Program-made: the position numbers and the translations under genes
Assembly (NCBI GenBank): GCA_030737835.1
Contig: JAUJYN010000026.1
Location: forward strand, 842,131 to 906,130
Length of the DNA stretch: 64,000 nt
Source of the DNA: Acorus gramineus
Lineage: Eukaryota > Streptophyta > Magnoliopsida > Acorales > Acoraceae
Direction: 5' to 3'
Shown: positions 36,583 to 46,541 of the stretch, piece after piece
Layout of the letters: the number at the start of each line of letters is the position of its first letter
Position numbering within the stretch: the first letter of the stretch is position 1
Notes under the pieces: generated by a model
The model's input: only the letters and a program-made list of their open reading frames with translations
What the model was told of the DNA's origin: nothing
The model's database searches: none

Positions 36583-37750
36583 CCTCCAAACAATGTTTTT
36601 CTTGGAATAAAGCAATTTAAAAGTCTTATAGGCCCTTTTTTTTTTTTTGAGGGGATTTTATTGTTTATAAGGACTGTAATGTTTATATAGTTACATGATG
36701 ATTGAATATTCTGTCAAATTTGAATGGAAATTTAATCGAATGATGATATTTAAATTTTATGACTTTTCATGGACTTGTACATTTGCTCCATTTTAACAGG
36801 GATTTATAGATTATCCATGTTCTTTAACTTTTTTCCCAACAAATAATTACATTTTTTTCTAGATTGATCATTCCGTCTCCTTTCCATTGCTTACTCAGTA
36901 AAATACTCTTTTGTATATTGTTACATATTTTATGTACGTTATTAATTTATACACTATTATCCATTCCTTGTACATTATTGTGTCATTTTTTATATTGTTA
37001 TGCATCTATTTATGCTGTTAGATCTCGTACATTGTTATCCACTTTTGTACATTGGTACATAATCTGCATAATATTTTAATGAAAGGACCTGGACAATCAA
37101 TTTTTAAGAAGGTGTATAGGATTATGGATGTGTAGGGCTATTTATTGGGCTTTTAATTGATAATATAATTCAGCTGGAATTGTGGCTAAACGTATTTTTT
37201 AGAGGTATATTTAAACTTCTTAAACATTTAAGAGAAAAATAGTGCGAGGGAGTAATTGCTTAAGGTGTGGAGCATTAAAGATGGTAATAATTTTGGACTC
37301 CTTTAAAAGAAAGCAGGACAATCTATATAAAATACAAATCAAGACATACACCTTGTGATGAGTTGATGCCGGGGCGTGATTAAAAGTTGGGCAGCTCTTT
37401 CCCCACCATGCACTTTGCTGTCCCCCCAACTAAAAAAAATATAAAACACAAAATCTTTTTGATTTTGAAATCCATTAACCCCACCTTCTCTCCCCACCAG
37501 CCCAAAAACTTTGAAAGGCCATCCCCACCACCAGATCAAAATCCGGTGGGACTGATACACACTCTGGCGATCCTTATGACGACATTACAACTACTTCCTG
37601 CCAACCCTCCGCGAGGATAATCGATGCCCTAGTTAGATAACCAAATCACTTGGGTGAGGAACCAATCTTCATTTTTTTCCCCTGAATTTTTGTGTTTCTC
37701 ATGGGAGATATTGTTGCATCTATGGAGGTTATTGTGTTGTGGTTTCAAAG
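36583..37750. other. AT-rich low-copy spacer
   Basis: Contains repeated TGTACATTGTTA-type motifs (about 36900-37060). A stretch near 37382-37430 shares, in opposite orientation, a GCAAA(A/G)TGCATGGTGGGGA core with 54210-54245. No gene is seen. Confidence 0.5.
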
Positions 37751-38519
37751 GCAGCCTGTGTTCTGGAAGTTGTTCGACAACTCTGAAGTCGAACATATGT
37801 ACTAGAGGACGACAACAAGTCAGTCGACCTGGGGAGTCACGGGCGACGGTAGATCTGTCGAACAGAATACTGGGCAGCTTGTGTTTTGGAAGTCGTTCGA
37901 CAACCCTGAAGTCGAACATATGTATTGGCGGACAACAACAAGTCAGTCGACCTGGGGGGACACAGGCGATAGGATACCCGTCGAACAAGCCAACAGACAA
38001 CCTGTATTCTGGAATTTGTTCGACAACCTTGAAGTCGAACATATGTATTGACGGACGACAACAAGTCAGTCGACCTGGGGAGTCACAGGCGACGGTAGAT
38101 CTGTCAAACAGAATACTGGGCAGCTTGTGTTTGGAAGTCGTTCGACAACCCTAAAGTCGAACATATGTATTGGCGGACAACAACAAGTCAGTCGACCTGG
38201 GGGGACACGGGCGATAGGAGACCCGTCGAACAAGCCAACAGACAACCTGTATTCTGGAATTTGTTCGACAACCTTGAAGTTGAACATACGTATTGGCGGA
38301 CGACAACAAGTCAATCGATCTGGGGGGTCACGGGCGACAAGTGACCCGTCGAACAAGCCAACAGGCAACCTGTGTTCTGGAATTTGTTCGACAACCCTGA
38401 AGTCGAACATATGTATTGGCGGACGACAACAAGTCAGTCGACCTGGGGGGTCATGGGCAACAGGAGACCTGTCGAACAAGCCAACAGGCAGCCTATGTTT
38501 TGGAATTTGTTCGACAGTG
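37751..38519. repeat. Tandem array, about 6.3 copies of a 121-124 bp unit
   Basis: Unit starts (GCAGCCTGTGTTCTGG or variants) are at about 37751, 37874, 37996, 38120, 38241, 38365 and 38488. Each unit contains GTTCGACAACCCTGAAGTCG, AACATATGTATTGGCGGAC, ACAACAAGTCAGTCGACC and a CGTCGAACAAGCC motif. Because the period is close to 123 bp (41 codons), several frames on both strands stay open with a ~41-residue repeat. There is no supporting start, splice or homology, so I treat it as a minisatellite rather than a gene. Confidence 0.88.
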
Positions 38520-38866
38520 TGATATAGTAAACTGTCACATTTTGTCATGTTGATTGTATCCTCACATACATCAGCTAAATAAGAGGATTCATTAGAAACA
38601 TTTTTTTATCGATCATATCTGTTATATATGTGTCACTTTTTGCCTTCTGGTAACCATTGGAGCATTTTAACAGTTTTTGAGTTTTTTCGTTTTTCGATCG
38701 GAACCGCTAAAATTTTGGACTGTTAGCTATCGTCCTTTGTTTGAGGACTCCGATTGAAAATCTAACTGCATATTATGTGTCCTGGTGCCATTTTAAGCCA
38801 CTCACAAAAATTTCATTGAATTCCGGTAACGTTTCAGAATTTCACAGTTCCGGGGCGTATCCGGGT

Positions 38867-39040
38867 TTTGACCGAGCGAGAAGTCATTGGGAGAGTTGAC
38901 TCGGTCAAAGTGGGCCATGACTTGGTCAACCTTTTTGTTTTTTTGTGTGGTTGAGTTGACCAAAGTCAGAACCCACTTAAACCTAATTAATCAAGCCTTA
39001 ATCCTAGTTAACCCTAATTTAAGTGGTGTTGACTTATTTA
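38867..39040 (+). promoter_or_regulatory. Cluster of WRKY W-boxes in the LTR U3
   Basis: TTGAC cores in both orientations: TTTTGACCG (about 38867), GTTGACTCGGTCAAAG (38895), CTTGGTCAACC (38921), GTTGACCAAAGTC (38955) and GTTGACTTATTTAAG (39028). The last abuts the TATA-like region. W-boxes are binding sites of WRKY factors, so defence- or stress-linked transcription is likely. That is inference; the motifs are seen directly. Confidence 0.7.
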
Positions 39041-40100
39041 AGTGAGCAAGATATTTGCCCCCCACTATTCATCTTCTTCTCCATTTGGTTTTCTCTCTCC
39101 CCCTCTCTCTTTTTCTTGATTTTGAGCTAGTTAGAGAGCTTGAAATAAAAAACACAAAGAATAGAAAGGTTAGATCCCATCCCGATCTATTACCGGTGGT
39201 TTCGGATTCAAGTTCCGACGTGTTTAGCCCCTTCTCACCCCCTCTTTTCTCCCCTGATTTCAGCCAATTCGAGGGCTGAGGAAGAGCTTGGTGGTGGAGG
39301 TCTTTGGGGAGGTATTTCGGTGCACGGAGAGCTCCCGATCCCCTTCCTTTCCTTTCCTTTCCTTGGGTAAGGTTTCTTTCCTTCTTTTCCATGTTTAGAT
39401 GCATGTTAGGGGGTATTTTTGTGTGTGTGGTGGAGGTTGGTGGCTGTGGGTGGTGGTTAGGGGTGGTCGGAGGCCACTGGTAGTCGGTGATTGGTGGTAA
39501 GGGGCTTGGGCAGGGTGGTTGGCTGTCTCGGGCAGGATGGCAGCACAGGCGCAGCAGGCAGCACCGCAGGCGGAGCAGTTAGCAGGGCGTGCGCGAGCGT
39601 GCGCTCGGGCGGAGCTGGAGGGCGTGCTGGGCGCGCGTGCTGGGCGCAGGTCGCGGGTGCTGGGCGCGGGCGCTGGGCGCGGGCGCTGGGTGAAGGGCGC
39701 GTGTGGTGGGCACGGGTGCTGGGCGCTGGGCGAGCGGTGGTGCGCGCGGGGTGCGCGCGGGGCGAAGCGCTGGGCGCAGGGCGTGCGGTGTGCTCGCGGG
39801 CTGCTGCGCTGGGGCGCAGTGAGCACGCGGTGCAGCCGGGGAGCTCGGCGGCGTGTCCTGGCGTGCAGGCAGGGGCTCGGCAGGGCGCCTGGGGGCGCGG
39901 GCTGGGGCGCGGCGGTGCATCCGGGGGCGGGTGGCCGTGCGGATGGTTGCCGAGGGTTCGGGAGTGAGTCGGAGCGCTCGGACACGCGTGTGTACAGGCC
40001 GTATGTACGCTTGTCCGAGTGTTGGGTATTTTAGTGTATTTTTGTGTATTTTATGGTATTTGTGTATGTTACTCACCAAGTTAATTACCCTGTCTTGCAG

Positions 40101-40136
40101 ATCTTGACGGACGGTCGCGCGACGACCCGGCTACCG
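40101..40136 (+). other. Candidate 36-nt leader micro-exon in the LTR
   Basis: Preceded by CTGTCTTGCAG and followed by GTGAGTGGG, an ideal acceptor and donor. The upstream donor is GG/GTAAGG at 39367, giving a 734-nt intron 1. The downstream acceptor TTTTTCTCCAG ends at 41199, giving a 1063-nt intron 2. The same arrangement is seen at 21136-21171, 48056-48091, 51321-51356, 57630-57665 and in the minus-strand LTRs. Confidence 0.6.
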
Positions 40137-41603
40137 GTGAGTGGGACAACCCAACCCAGTTGGGAGGTGCTATATGCACTTGGGCGTATACCGTCCTCCC
40201 CTGGGGTAGCATAGTTAATATTAACTGATTAATATGTAATCTATGTATGCATGATTAATGTGTAGAATGCATGCCACCCTAGACTTGTATGTTAGGGACT
40301 TGCACCCTTAGGATATGTGTAAGAGCCGTGCATCCTGTCACCTTGTTATCATGCTAGGAAAGCCTCGACCTATGCATGCGTCCTATTAGTTTGATTTATT
40401 AAATTAAATGCAAGCTTATGATATTGTTGGCATGCCTTAGTGAATATAAGGGGGCCTTGCGAGGTAAACATTGAGACCCGGGCTAGGGTACTCCGTGTTC
40501 CTTGTTTGGTTGGCGGGATGTCCTATATCGGGACCTCAGGTTGCCCTCCCAAGGTTTCTTTTCCCCATTATTTATCTTATATGTTCCCCGCATCTTGGTT
40601 ATGCGCGCTGGTGGAATTCTGAAGAATTCAGGACATTAGAGTTATTGAGATGTGTTGTCGTCGGATCCGAGTGGATCATATGCGTATGGATGGGCTGTTC
40701 TGTTCCCTTCGTTGGATCCATGTAGATACTGCCCCGGCGTTAGAAAGGCTGTCCCGTGCAGGGGCTCCCATCAGTAGGCACCTCCTGATTTGGGACGGAC
40801 TGTGCTGAATGTGGGGGTGGCCAACGACCTACGGAGTGGGGAGAGACTATCGGTGGACCAAGGGCGACCAACAGCCTAGTCAGTCCCAATATCCCATGTC
40901 ACCATATTGAGGGGTGAGGGTGAGGGTGAGGGTGTGGTGGGCCGGCGATGTGGCGACCCACTGGATTGTGTAAGGATGATTATCAGCCTATTAAGTCCCA
41001 ATATCCTTTGTCACCTATTGAGGGGTGAGGGTGAGGGTGAGGGTGTGGTGGTTCGGCGATGTAACGAACCACCGGATTCGTGTTGTTTATGCCACTTTGA
41101 GGCTTTTGCTGATTAATTGTGGTTAATATGAATTGTGATGCATGGGTTGTGCTATTCACTGAGCGTGTGGCTCACCCCTCGCATAATATTTTTCTCCAGT
41201 GATTACCGAGGCGGACTTGAAGGAGGAGCTCCCTGAGCGACTGCACCAGTAGCGGAGTAGCGCCATGTCCCTCGAGTTTTTGAGGCCATCAGCATCCTTC
41301 TTGATTGTATGTATATATTTCTGTGCTTGGGCACCTAGTTTGGATTGTATTTGGATGGTTATGTTTATATTGGCTCTCACAGGACATATGATTATGTATC
41401 GAGTCTGTAATGTGTTGTTGATTTACAGATTCAGTCTTTTTAGCTTCTGCTATCTGTGTATACATCATGTCAGCCTCTTTGTTGTCTGTGTTGTCTTTTT
41501 AGCTGTTGTTTATTGTATGCTATTGATCTTCTGTATTGACGGTTGATATCATGTATACGCTTGCCGCGTCCCGGGGACGACCACCCTGGGGCGTGACAAA
41601 AGT

Positions 41604-41615
41604 TGGTATCAGAGC
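41604..41615 (+). other. Primer-binding site, initiator tRNA-Met type
   Basis: TGGTATCAGAGC lies five bases after the end of the 5' LTR. It is the classic complement of the 3' end of plant initiator tRNA-Met, used to prime minus-strand DNA synthesis. It fixes the LTR end and the element's orientation. Confidence 0.97.
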
Positions 41616-41718
41616 CTGGTCTTGTCAGAGCCAATTGTTTTCTTTTTCTTAGAGATGAGTCCTAGGATTTCTATATGAGTATTCTGATCCTAGTGTCTGG
41701 TTTTCTTAGGTTGCTGAT

Positions 41719-43180
41719 ATGCCTCCTCGCAGAGGACGGCGCGGACGTGGTCCCTCTCGACCTTTGGAGGTTTCCGGACCTACCAGAGGCGAGGATGCTA
41801 TTGGTGAGTCCTCAGCCGTGAGGCCAGGATCAGCGCAGGAGCCTCCTGCCTGGGAGCGCGTGTTTGCGCGGATAGCTGATTTGGTGGAGACGTAGACCAG
41901 GGCATTGGAGGCCCAGACAGAGTGTTGGCAAATCAGGAACGGGAGATTCAAGAGCTGCGGGCGGCCCGCGAGGCAGTTCCGCAGGTCCCTTTGGTGGCAG
42001 ATCCACCTGTGGTACCCGATGTACCCCCAGTCCCCGTGGTGGTTCCGGCAGTCAGAGTTCAGGATCCCCGGGAGAGGGAGGTGGTGCTAGAGGCTGCAGC
42101 GCGGGTGCAGCAGAGTGGCCTCGCAGCCTTTTTGAAGCTCCACCCTCCCGAGTTCCAGGGTCAGACGGCGGATCCTCTTGCTCCAGAGCGATGGTTGATG
42201 GAGGTGGATACGATCTTCTCTACCATGCAGTGCACCGACCGCCAGCGGGTCTCCCTGGCCACTTTATGCTGAAGGGTAGTGCCACCGACTGGTGGGCTAC
42301 TAGATCAGTGGACATCCCGGAGGGAGTGGAGCAGCTTACATGGGCGGGATTCCTGAGGTATTTCTTGGAGGAGTACTTCCCGTTCTCGACGCGCCAGATA
42401 GTGATGCAGGAGTTTGAGCAGCTGACGCAGGGCTCTATGTTTGTCGCTGACTACTCCACGCGCTTCACGAGGCTGTCCAGATTCGCTCCAGCTCTGGTGA
42501 TGGACGAGGAGATGAGGTGCCGTCGATTCGAGCTTGGTCTTAGCAGCGCCATTCGGGTGCATGTTACCTCCCAGGCATTCACGAGGTACTCCGACTTGGT
42601 GTCTCGAGCGAAGACAGTCGAGCGAGACCTCGGGATCCTCGTGAGGGCTTCAACCCCGTCGACAGATCAGAGGCCACCCAGGAGCCAGGACCAGGGACAG
42701 CGCAAGAAGAAGAGGCCCCGCTTTGATCAGTCAGCGGCTGCCTCTCCTCCAGCAGATGCGGTGCCAGTGCGAGGTCCAGCACCCATCGCAGCAGTGCCAG
42801 TCCAGGCGAGGCGACCAGAGACGCGGCGCTGCTACCACTGTCAGCGGGTCGGGCATATCTTGTATAATTGCCCCGATGCCCGCCGACCCCGCGTGATGCC
42901 TCCGCAGCAGCAGCAGTTGCAGCAGCAGCCGTTTCAGCAGCCGTTGCAGCAGCAGCCGTTCCAGCAGCAGCGCCAGCAGCAGCAGCAGCCTCAGCGCCAG
43001 CCGCAGCAGCAGCCTCAGCGTCAGCAGCAGCAGCCACAGGGTGGTCGTGCTGACCAGAGGAGGCAGCCAGCGCAGCCGGCGAGGTGTGCCCCTGCTCCTC
43101 AGCCTCAGTTTGTCCAGGGCCGAGTGGCAGCGCTTTCGGTAGAGGAGGCTCAGGCATCAGGCAGCGTGGTCAGAGGTATT
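41719..43180 (+). pseudogene. gag: gag (capsid and nucleocapsid), disrupted
   Basis: Starts at ATG 41719 with a basic MPPRRGRRGRG N-terminus. Codon 59 is TAG (41893-41895). A frameshift near 41912 moves the frame to 41922-42272, and another near 42264 moves it to 42266-43180. The capsid core is recognisable (ATDWW, FLRYFLEEYFP, ELTQGS-like and YSTRFTRLSRFAP segments). A CCHC zinc knuckle (C-YH-C-QRVG-H-ILYN-C) lies at 42830-42871, followed by a CAG-rich poly-Gln/Pro/Arg stretch (42904-43040), an unusual insertion between knuckle and protease. In an intact element it would build the virus-like particle and bind RNA. This copy cannot make full-length Gag. Confidence 0.93.
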
Positions 43181-43700
43181 GTTCAGATCTCCCAGCTTCT
43201 GCATATGTGTTGTTTGATTCGGAGCCACACACTCGTTCGTGTCTCCCGCTTTCGCGAGACGGATGGGTGTGGCGTCCGCCCCTTTGGATGCTATCTTGGA
43301 GATATCATTGCCCGTGGGAGACCGCGTTCTCCTTCGTTCTGTGTACAGAGGGTGTACGGTAGAGGTCGCGGAGCATGAGTTTCCGGTGGAGTTGGTGGAG
43401 CTCGCGATGACGGACTTTGATGCCATCCTGGGAATGGATTGGCTTGCAGCTAGTCACGCCAGCATCGATTGTTTTGCCAAGTCGGTGTCTTTCCACCTTC
43501 CGGGTCGAAGATCCTTCCAGTTCGTGGGCGATCGTGACGTAGCCCCTCTGGGGTTCGTCATGCAGGCGTGGAGACTCCTTCAGGGAGGATGCGAGGGCTT
43601 TCTAGCGTATATTGCTCAGGAGGATGCACCGCTGCGGGCAGATATCAGTCAGACTCCGGTCGTGGCAGAGTATCCTGAGGTTTTCCCCGATGATCTTCCG
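43181..43700 (+). pseudogene. pol: Aspartic protease domain of pol, frameshifted at the active site
   Basis: The frame shifts near 43190, reading into YVLFDS, and again just after the DS of the active-site triad (near 43222), where one base is missing. The frame from 43239 on continues through [12 protein letters not shown] and the ILGMDWL motif (about 43423-43443), typical of the retropepsin C-terminal half. The domain would mature Gag-Pol; here the catalytic loop is broken. Confidence 0.9.
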
Positions 43701-44480
43701 GGATTACCGCCAGATCGCGCGATCGAGTTTGAGATCAATCTGATTCCGGGGACCGAGCCGATTTCGAGAGCTCCGTACCGGATGGCCCCTGCAGAGCTGA
43801 GGGTGCTCAAGGAGCAGTTGGAGGAGTTGCTAGAGAAGGGCTTCGCACGTCCGAGTGTTTCTCCGTGGGGAGCCCCTGTCCTGTTCGTCCGGAAGAAGGA
43901 CGGTTCGCTGCGGCTGTGTATTGATTACAGGCAGCTGAACAAACGGACAGTGAAGAACAAGTACCCGTTGCCGCGGATCGACGATCTGTTTGACCAGCTC
44001 CAGGGAGCGCGTGTCTTTTCCAAGATCGATCTCCGCTCGGGGTATCGTAGTGCCCATACCGGGTACGAAAGGCCGTCTTCGGAATGTCTGACTCGGCGGC
44101 CTTCAGGGATCTGATGAACCGGGTGTTTCGGCCCTTCCTCGACTCCTTTGTGGTAGTATTCATCGATGACATATTGGTGTACTCGAGGAGTCTTGAGGAG
44201 CACACTCACCATCTCCGCACTGTCTTGGAGACTTTGGCCAGACATCAGTTGTTCGCCAAGTTTAGCAAGTGCGAGTTCTGGTTGGAGCGTATGGCCTTTC
44301 TGGGCCATGTGATTTCCGGTGAGGGCATATCTGTGGACCCGGAGAAGACGCTCGCCGTGTCGAATTGGCGTCAACCGTCGAACCCCACAGAGATTCGGAG
44401 CTTCTTGGGCTTGGCGGGTTATTACAGGAGGTTTGTCGAGGGTTTCTCGAAGATAGCCGTTCCTCTTACCCGCCTCACTC
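43701..44480 (+). pseudogene. pol: Reverse transcriptase domain of pol, broken by a micro-inversion
   Basis: The finger and palm are clear: [45 protein letters not shown] and [10 protein letters not shown] end at about 44046. Then 44047-44094 reads as RT only on the opposite strand ([15 protein letters not shown]), and the conserved segment that normally precedes the next block is missing. Sense reading resumes at about 44100 ([11 protein letters not shown]) and includes the catalytic FIDD (44159-44170), LGHVIS and [11 protein letters not shown]. The family normally has one continuous ~200-residue domain. This copy lacks an essential palm segment, so it is inactive. Confidence 0.95.
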
Positions 44481-44965
44481 GGAAGGACGTCCGGTTCGAG
44501 TGGTCCCCGTCTTGCAAGGAGAGCTTCCAGGAGTTGAAGCGAAGGCTCACCTCAGCGCCAGTTCTTACCCTTCCGTCTGAGAGTGGTGGGTTCGCAGTTT
44601 ACACAGATGCATCGCAGTTGGGTGTGGGTTGCGTCCTGATGCAGCACGGTAAGGTTGTGGCTTACGCGTCACGTCAGTTGAAGCCCCATGAGCAGAATTA
44701 CCCCACCCACGACCTTGAGTTGGCAGCGATCATCTTTGCGCTGAAGATGTAGAGGCATTACCTTATGGAGAGGAGTTCGAGCTCTTTACCGATCATAAGA
44801 GCTTGACATATCTGCAGTCTCAGTCGGAGCTCAACATGCGTCAGAGACGTTGGGTCGAGTTCCTGACGGACTATGATTGTGACATCGCTTACCATCCGGG
44901 TAAGGCGAATGTCGTTGCAGATGCGCTCAGTAGGCAGCCCTTGGGCATGGCCGCCCATATGGCTG
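44481..44965 (+). pseudogene. pol: RNase H domain of pol, with stop and frameshift
   Basis: Follows RT without a gap: [15 protein letters not shown], then [16 protein letters not shown] with the catalytic Asp, then [17 protein letters not shown] stop (44750-44752) sits where the family has Trp, and a frameshift follows near 44768. The next frame carries SLTYLQSQSELNMRQRRW and YHPGKANVVADALSR. RNase H removes the RNA strand during reverse transcription; it is interrupted here. Confidence 0.92.
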
Positions 44966-46206
44966 TCCGTCGTTGGAGGCTTCTGGAGGAGGCCGCTTGC
45001 TGGATCAGCGTTCGAGAGACTCCTGCGGGTGGCTTTTTGGCCAGGCTAGTGGTGCAGCCAGTCCTTCTCGACGATATCCGCACGGCTCAGGCACAGGATC
45101 CGCATTTTATAGTCCTCTCTGAAGGCATCGCCCGGGGCGAGCGTCAGGACTACCAGATTCGCGCGGACGGGATCCTACGGTTCAGAGGCCGAGTGTGCAT
45201 TCCCGACGACGCAGAGCTGAAGTGGAAGATTCTGGACGAGGCCCATCGTTCGAGGTACACAGTGCATCCTGGTGGCACGAAGATGTACAGGGGCCTTCGT
45301 CGCGGCTACTGGTGGCGCGGGATGAAGACGGATATTGCCCGTTTCGTTGCCCGATGCCTAGTATGCCAGCAGGTGAAGTCGGAGCATCAGCGCCCTACGG
45401 GGAAGCTGCAGTCCATTGAGATCCCTCAGTGGAAGTGGGAGCAGATCACCATGGACTTCGTCTCGGGTCTGCCGAGGTCACGTTCGGGTCGCGATGCCAT
45501 CTGGGTGATCGTCGACCGGCTGACGAAGTCTGCTCATTTCCTCCCCATCTGACTCACCGATTCTCTGGACACCCTGGCGCAGTTGTTCGTCTCAGAGATT
45601 GTTCGTCTCCATGGCACTCCCGTCAGCATCATTTCTGATCGAGACGCGCGTTTTACTTCGAGGTTCTGGCGTAGCCTCCAGCACGCCCTTGGTACGAACC
45701 TCCATTTCAGTACAGCGTTTCATCCGCAGACGGACGGCCAGTCGGAGAGGACGATCCAGACCTTGGAGGATATGCTGCGAGCCTGTGTTCTCGATTTTGG
45801 AGGCAGTTGGGAGAGGCACCTTCCATTGGTGGAGTTTGCCTACAACAACAGCTACCACTCGAGTATCCGGATGGCTCCTTACGAGGCGCTCTATGGCCGC
45901 AGCTACAGGTCCCCCTTGTGTTGGGACGAGGTCGGAGAGCGCCAGTTGGAGGGACCAGAGATCGTTCACCAGACCTCAGAGATGGTGAAGACGATTCGCG
46001 AGCGTATCCGAGTCGCTCAGAGTCGTCAGAAGTGCTACGCCAACCGTCATCGCTGTGAGCTCGCCTTCAAGGTCGGTGACCATGTCTTCTTGAAGGTGTC
46101 CCCGATGAAGGGCATCTTCCGTTTTGGTGTGCGGGGCAAGCTGAGTCCGCGTTTCATTGGGCCGTTCCTCATCCTCGAGCGAGTCGGAGAGGTGGCTATC
46201 GCATAG
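44966..46206 (+). pseudogene. pol: Integrase domain of pol, interrupted by a stop
   Basis: The zinc-binding HHCC region is at about 45240-45375 (HRSRYTVHPG, then RCLVCQQVK). The DDE core follows: first Asp in ITMDFVSGLPRS, second in IISDRDARF, Glu in QTDGQSERTIQ. TGA at 45550-45552 splits the core. The C-terminal GPY/F module (KLSPRFIGPF, about 46138-46167) is typical of chromoviruses. The frame ends by a frameshift at 46200-46206. Integrase inserts the cDNA, leaving 5-bp target duplications, which agrees with those around the solo LTRs. Confidence 0.94.
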
Positions 46207-46493
46207 CTCTGCCCCCGCAGTTGGCTCAGGCACATGACGTCTTCCATGTCTCGCAGCTGAGGCGCTATGTCCACGATCCTGCTCACGTCATCCCGTTCGA
46301 GCCGCTCATCTTCGAGTCAGACTTGTCTTTCGTAGAGCAGCTGATTGAGATCCTGGACCGCCGCGAGAAGAGGCTCCGCACCAAGACCGTCCAGCTGGTC
46401 AAGGTGCGATGGCAGCATCGTTCCGGTGCCGAGGCCACCTGGGAGCTCGAGGACGCCATGCGTGACGCGTATCCGCATCTTTTCCCTTCTTAG
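46207..46493 (+). pseudogene. pol: Chromodomain-like C-terminus of integrase
   Basis: In the +1 frame after 46206 the sequence continues AQAHDVFHVSQLRRYV, then EILDRREKRLR, VKVRWQHRS, EATWELEDAMRDAYPHLF and a stop at 46491-46493. This tail has the aromatic and acidic pattern of plant chromovirus chromodomains, which steer integration toward heterochromatin. That role is family knowledge; the dense nesting here is consistent with it. Confidence 0.82.
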
Positions 46494-46528
46494 ATGTTCT
46501 TGTATTTATTTTGAGGACAAAATTTCCT

Positions 46529-46541
46529 AAGGGGGGGAGAA
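46529..46541 (+). other. Polypurine tract
   Basis: AAGGGGGGGAGAA immediately before the 3' LTR start. It is the RNase H-resistant primer for plus-strand DNA and marks the LTR boundary at 46542. Confidence 0.95.

Larger units (their letters stand above)
38620..41598 (+). repeat. 5' LTR of the full-length element
   Basis: 2979 bp, TGTTATATATGTGTCAC to GGGGCGTGACA. In order it holds a U3 with W-boxes (38867-39040), a weak TATA region (about 39030-39040), a pyrimidine-rich start region, the first splice donor (39367), a GC-rich segment (about 39590-40000), the micro-exon (40101-40136), two GGGTGA-repeat G-rich blocks (about 40911-40935 and 41025-41050) and the third acceptor (41197-41199). Confidence 0.96.

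Noticed and set aside
37751-38519. CRISPR-like or satellite array
   Set aside because: Units are direct, contiguous and about 122 bp with no unique spacers, in a plant nuclear context. A minisatellite is the fitting description.
42579-43157. Minus-strand alanine-rich reading frame
   Set aside because: It is the antisense shadow of the CAG-rich gag segment.
42191-43378. Single intact Gag protein gene from 42191
   Set aside because: Its first 25 codons are out of frame with the family. True capsid sequence starts only at 42266 after a frameshift, and the last ~60 codons are again out of frame.
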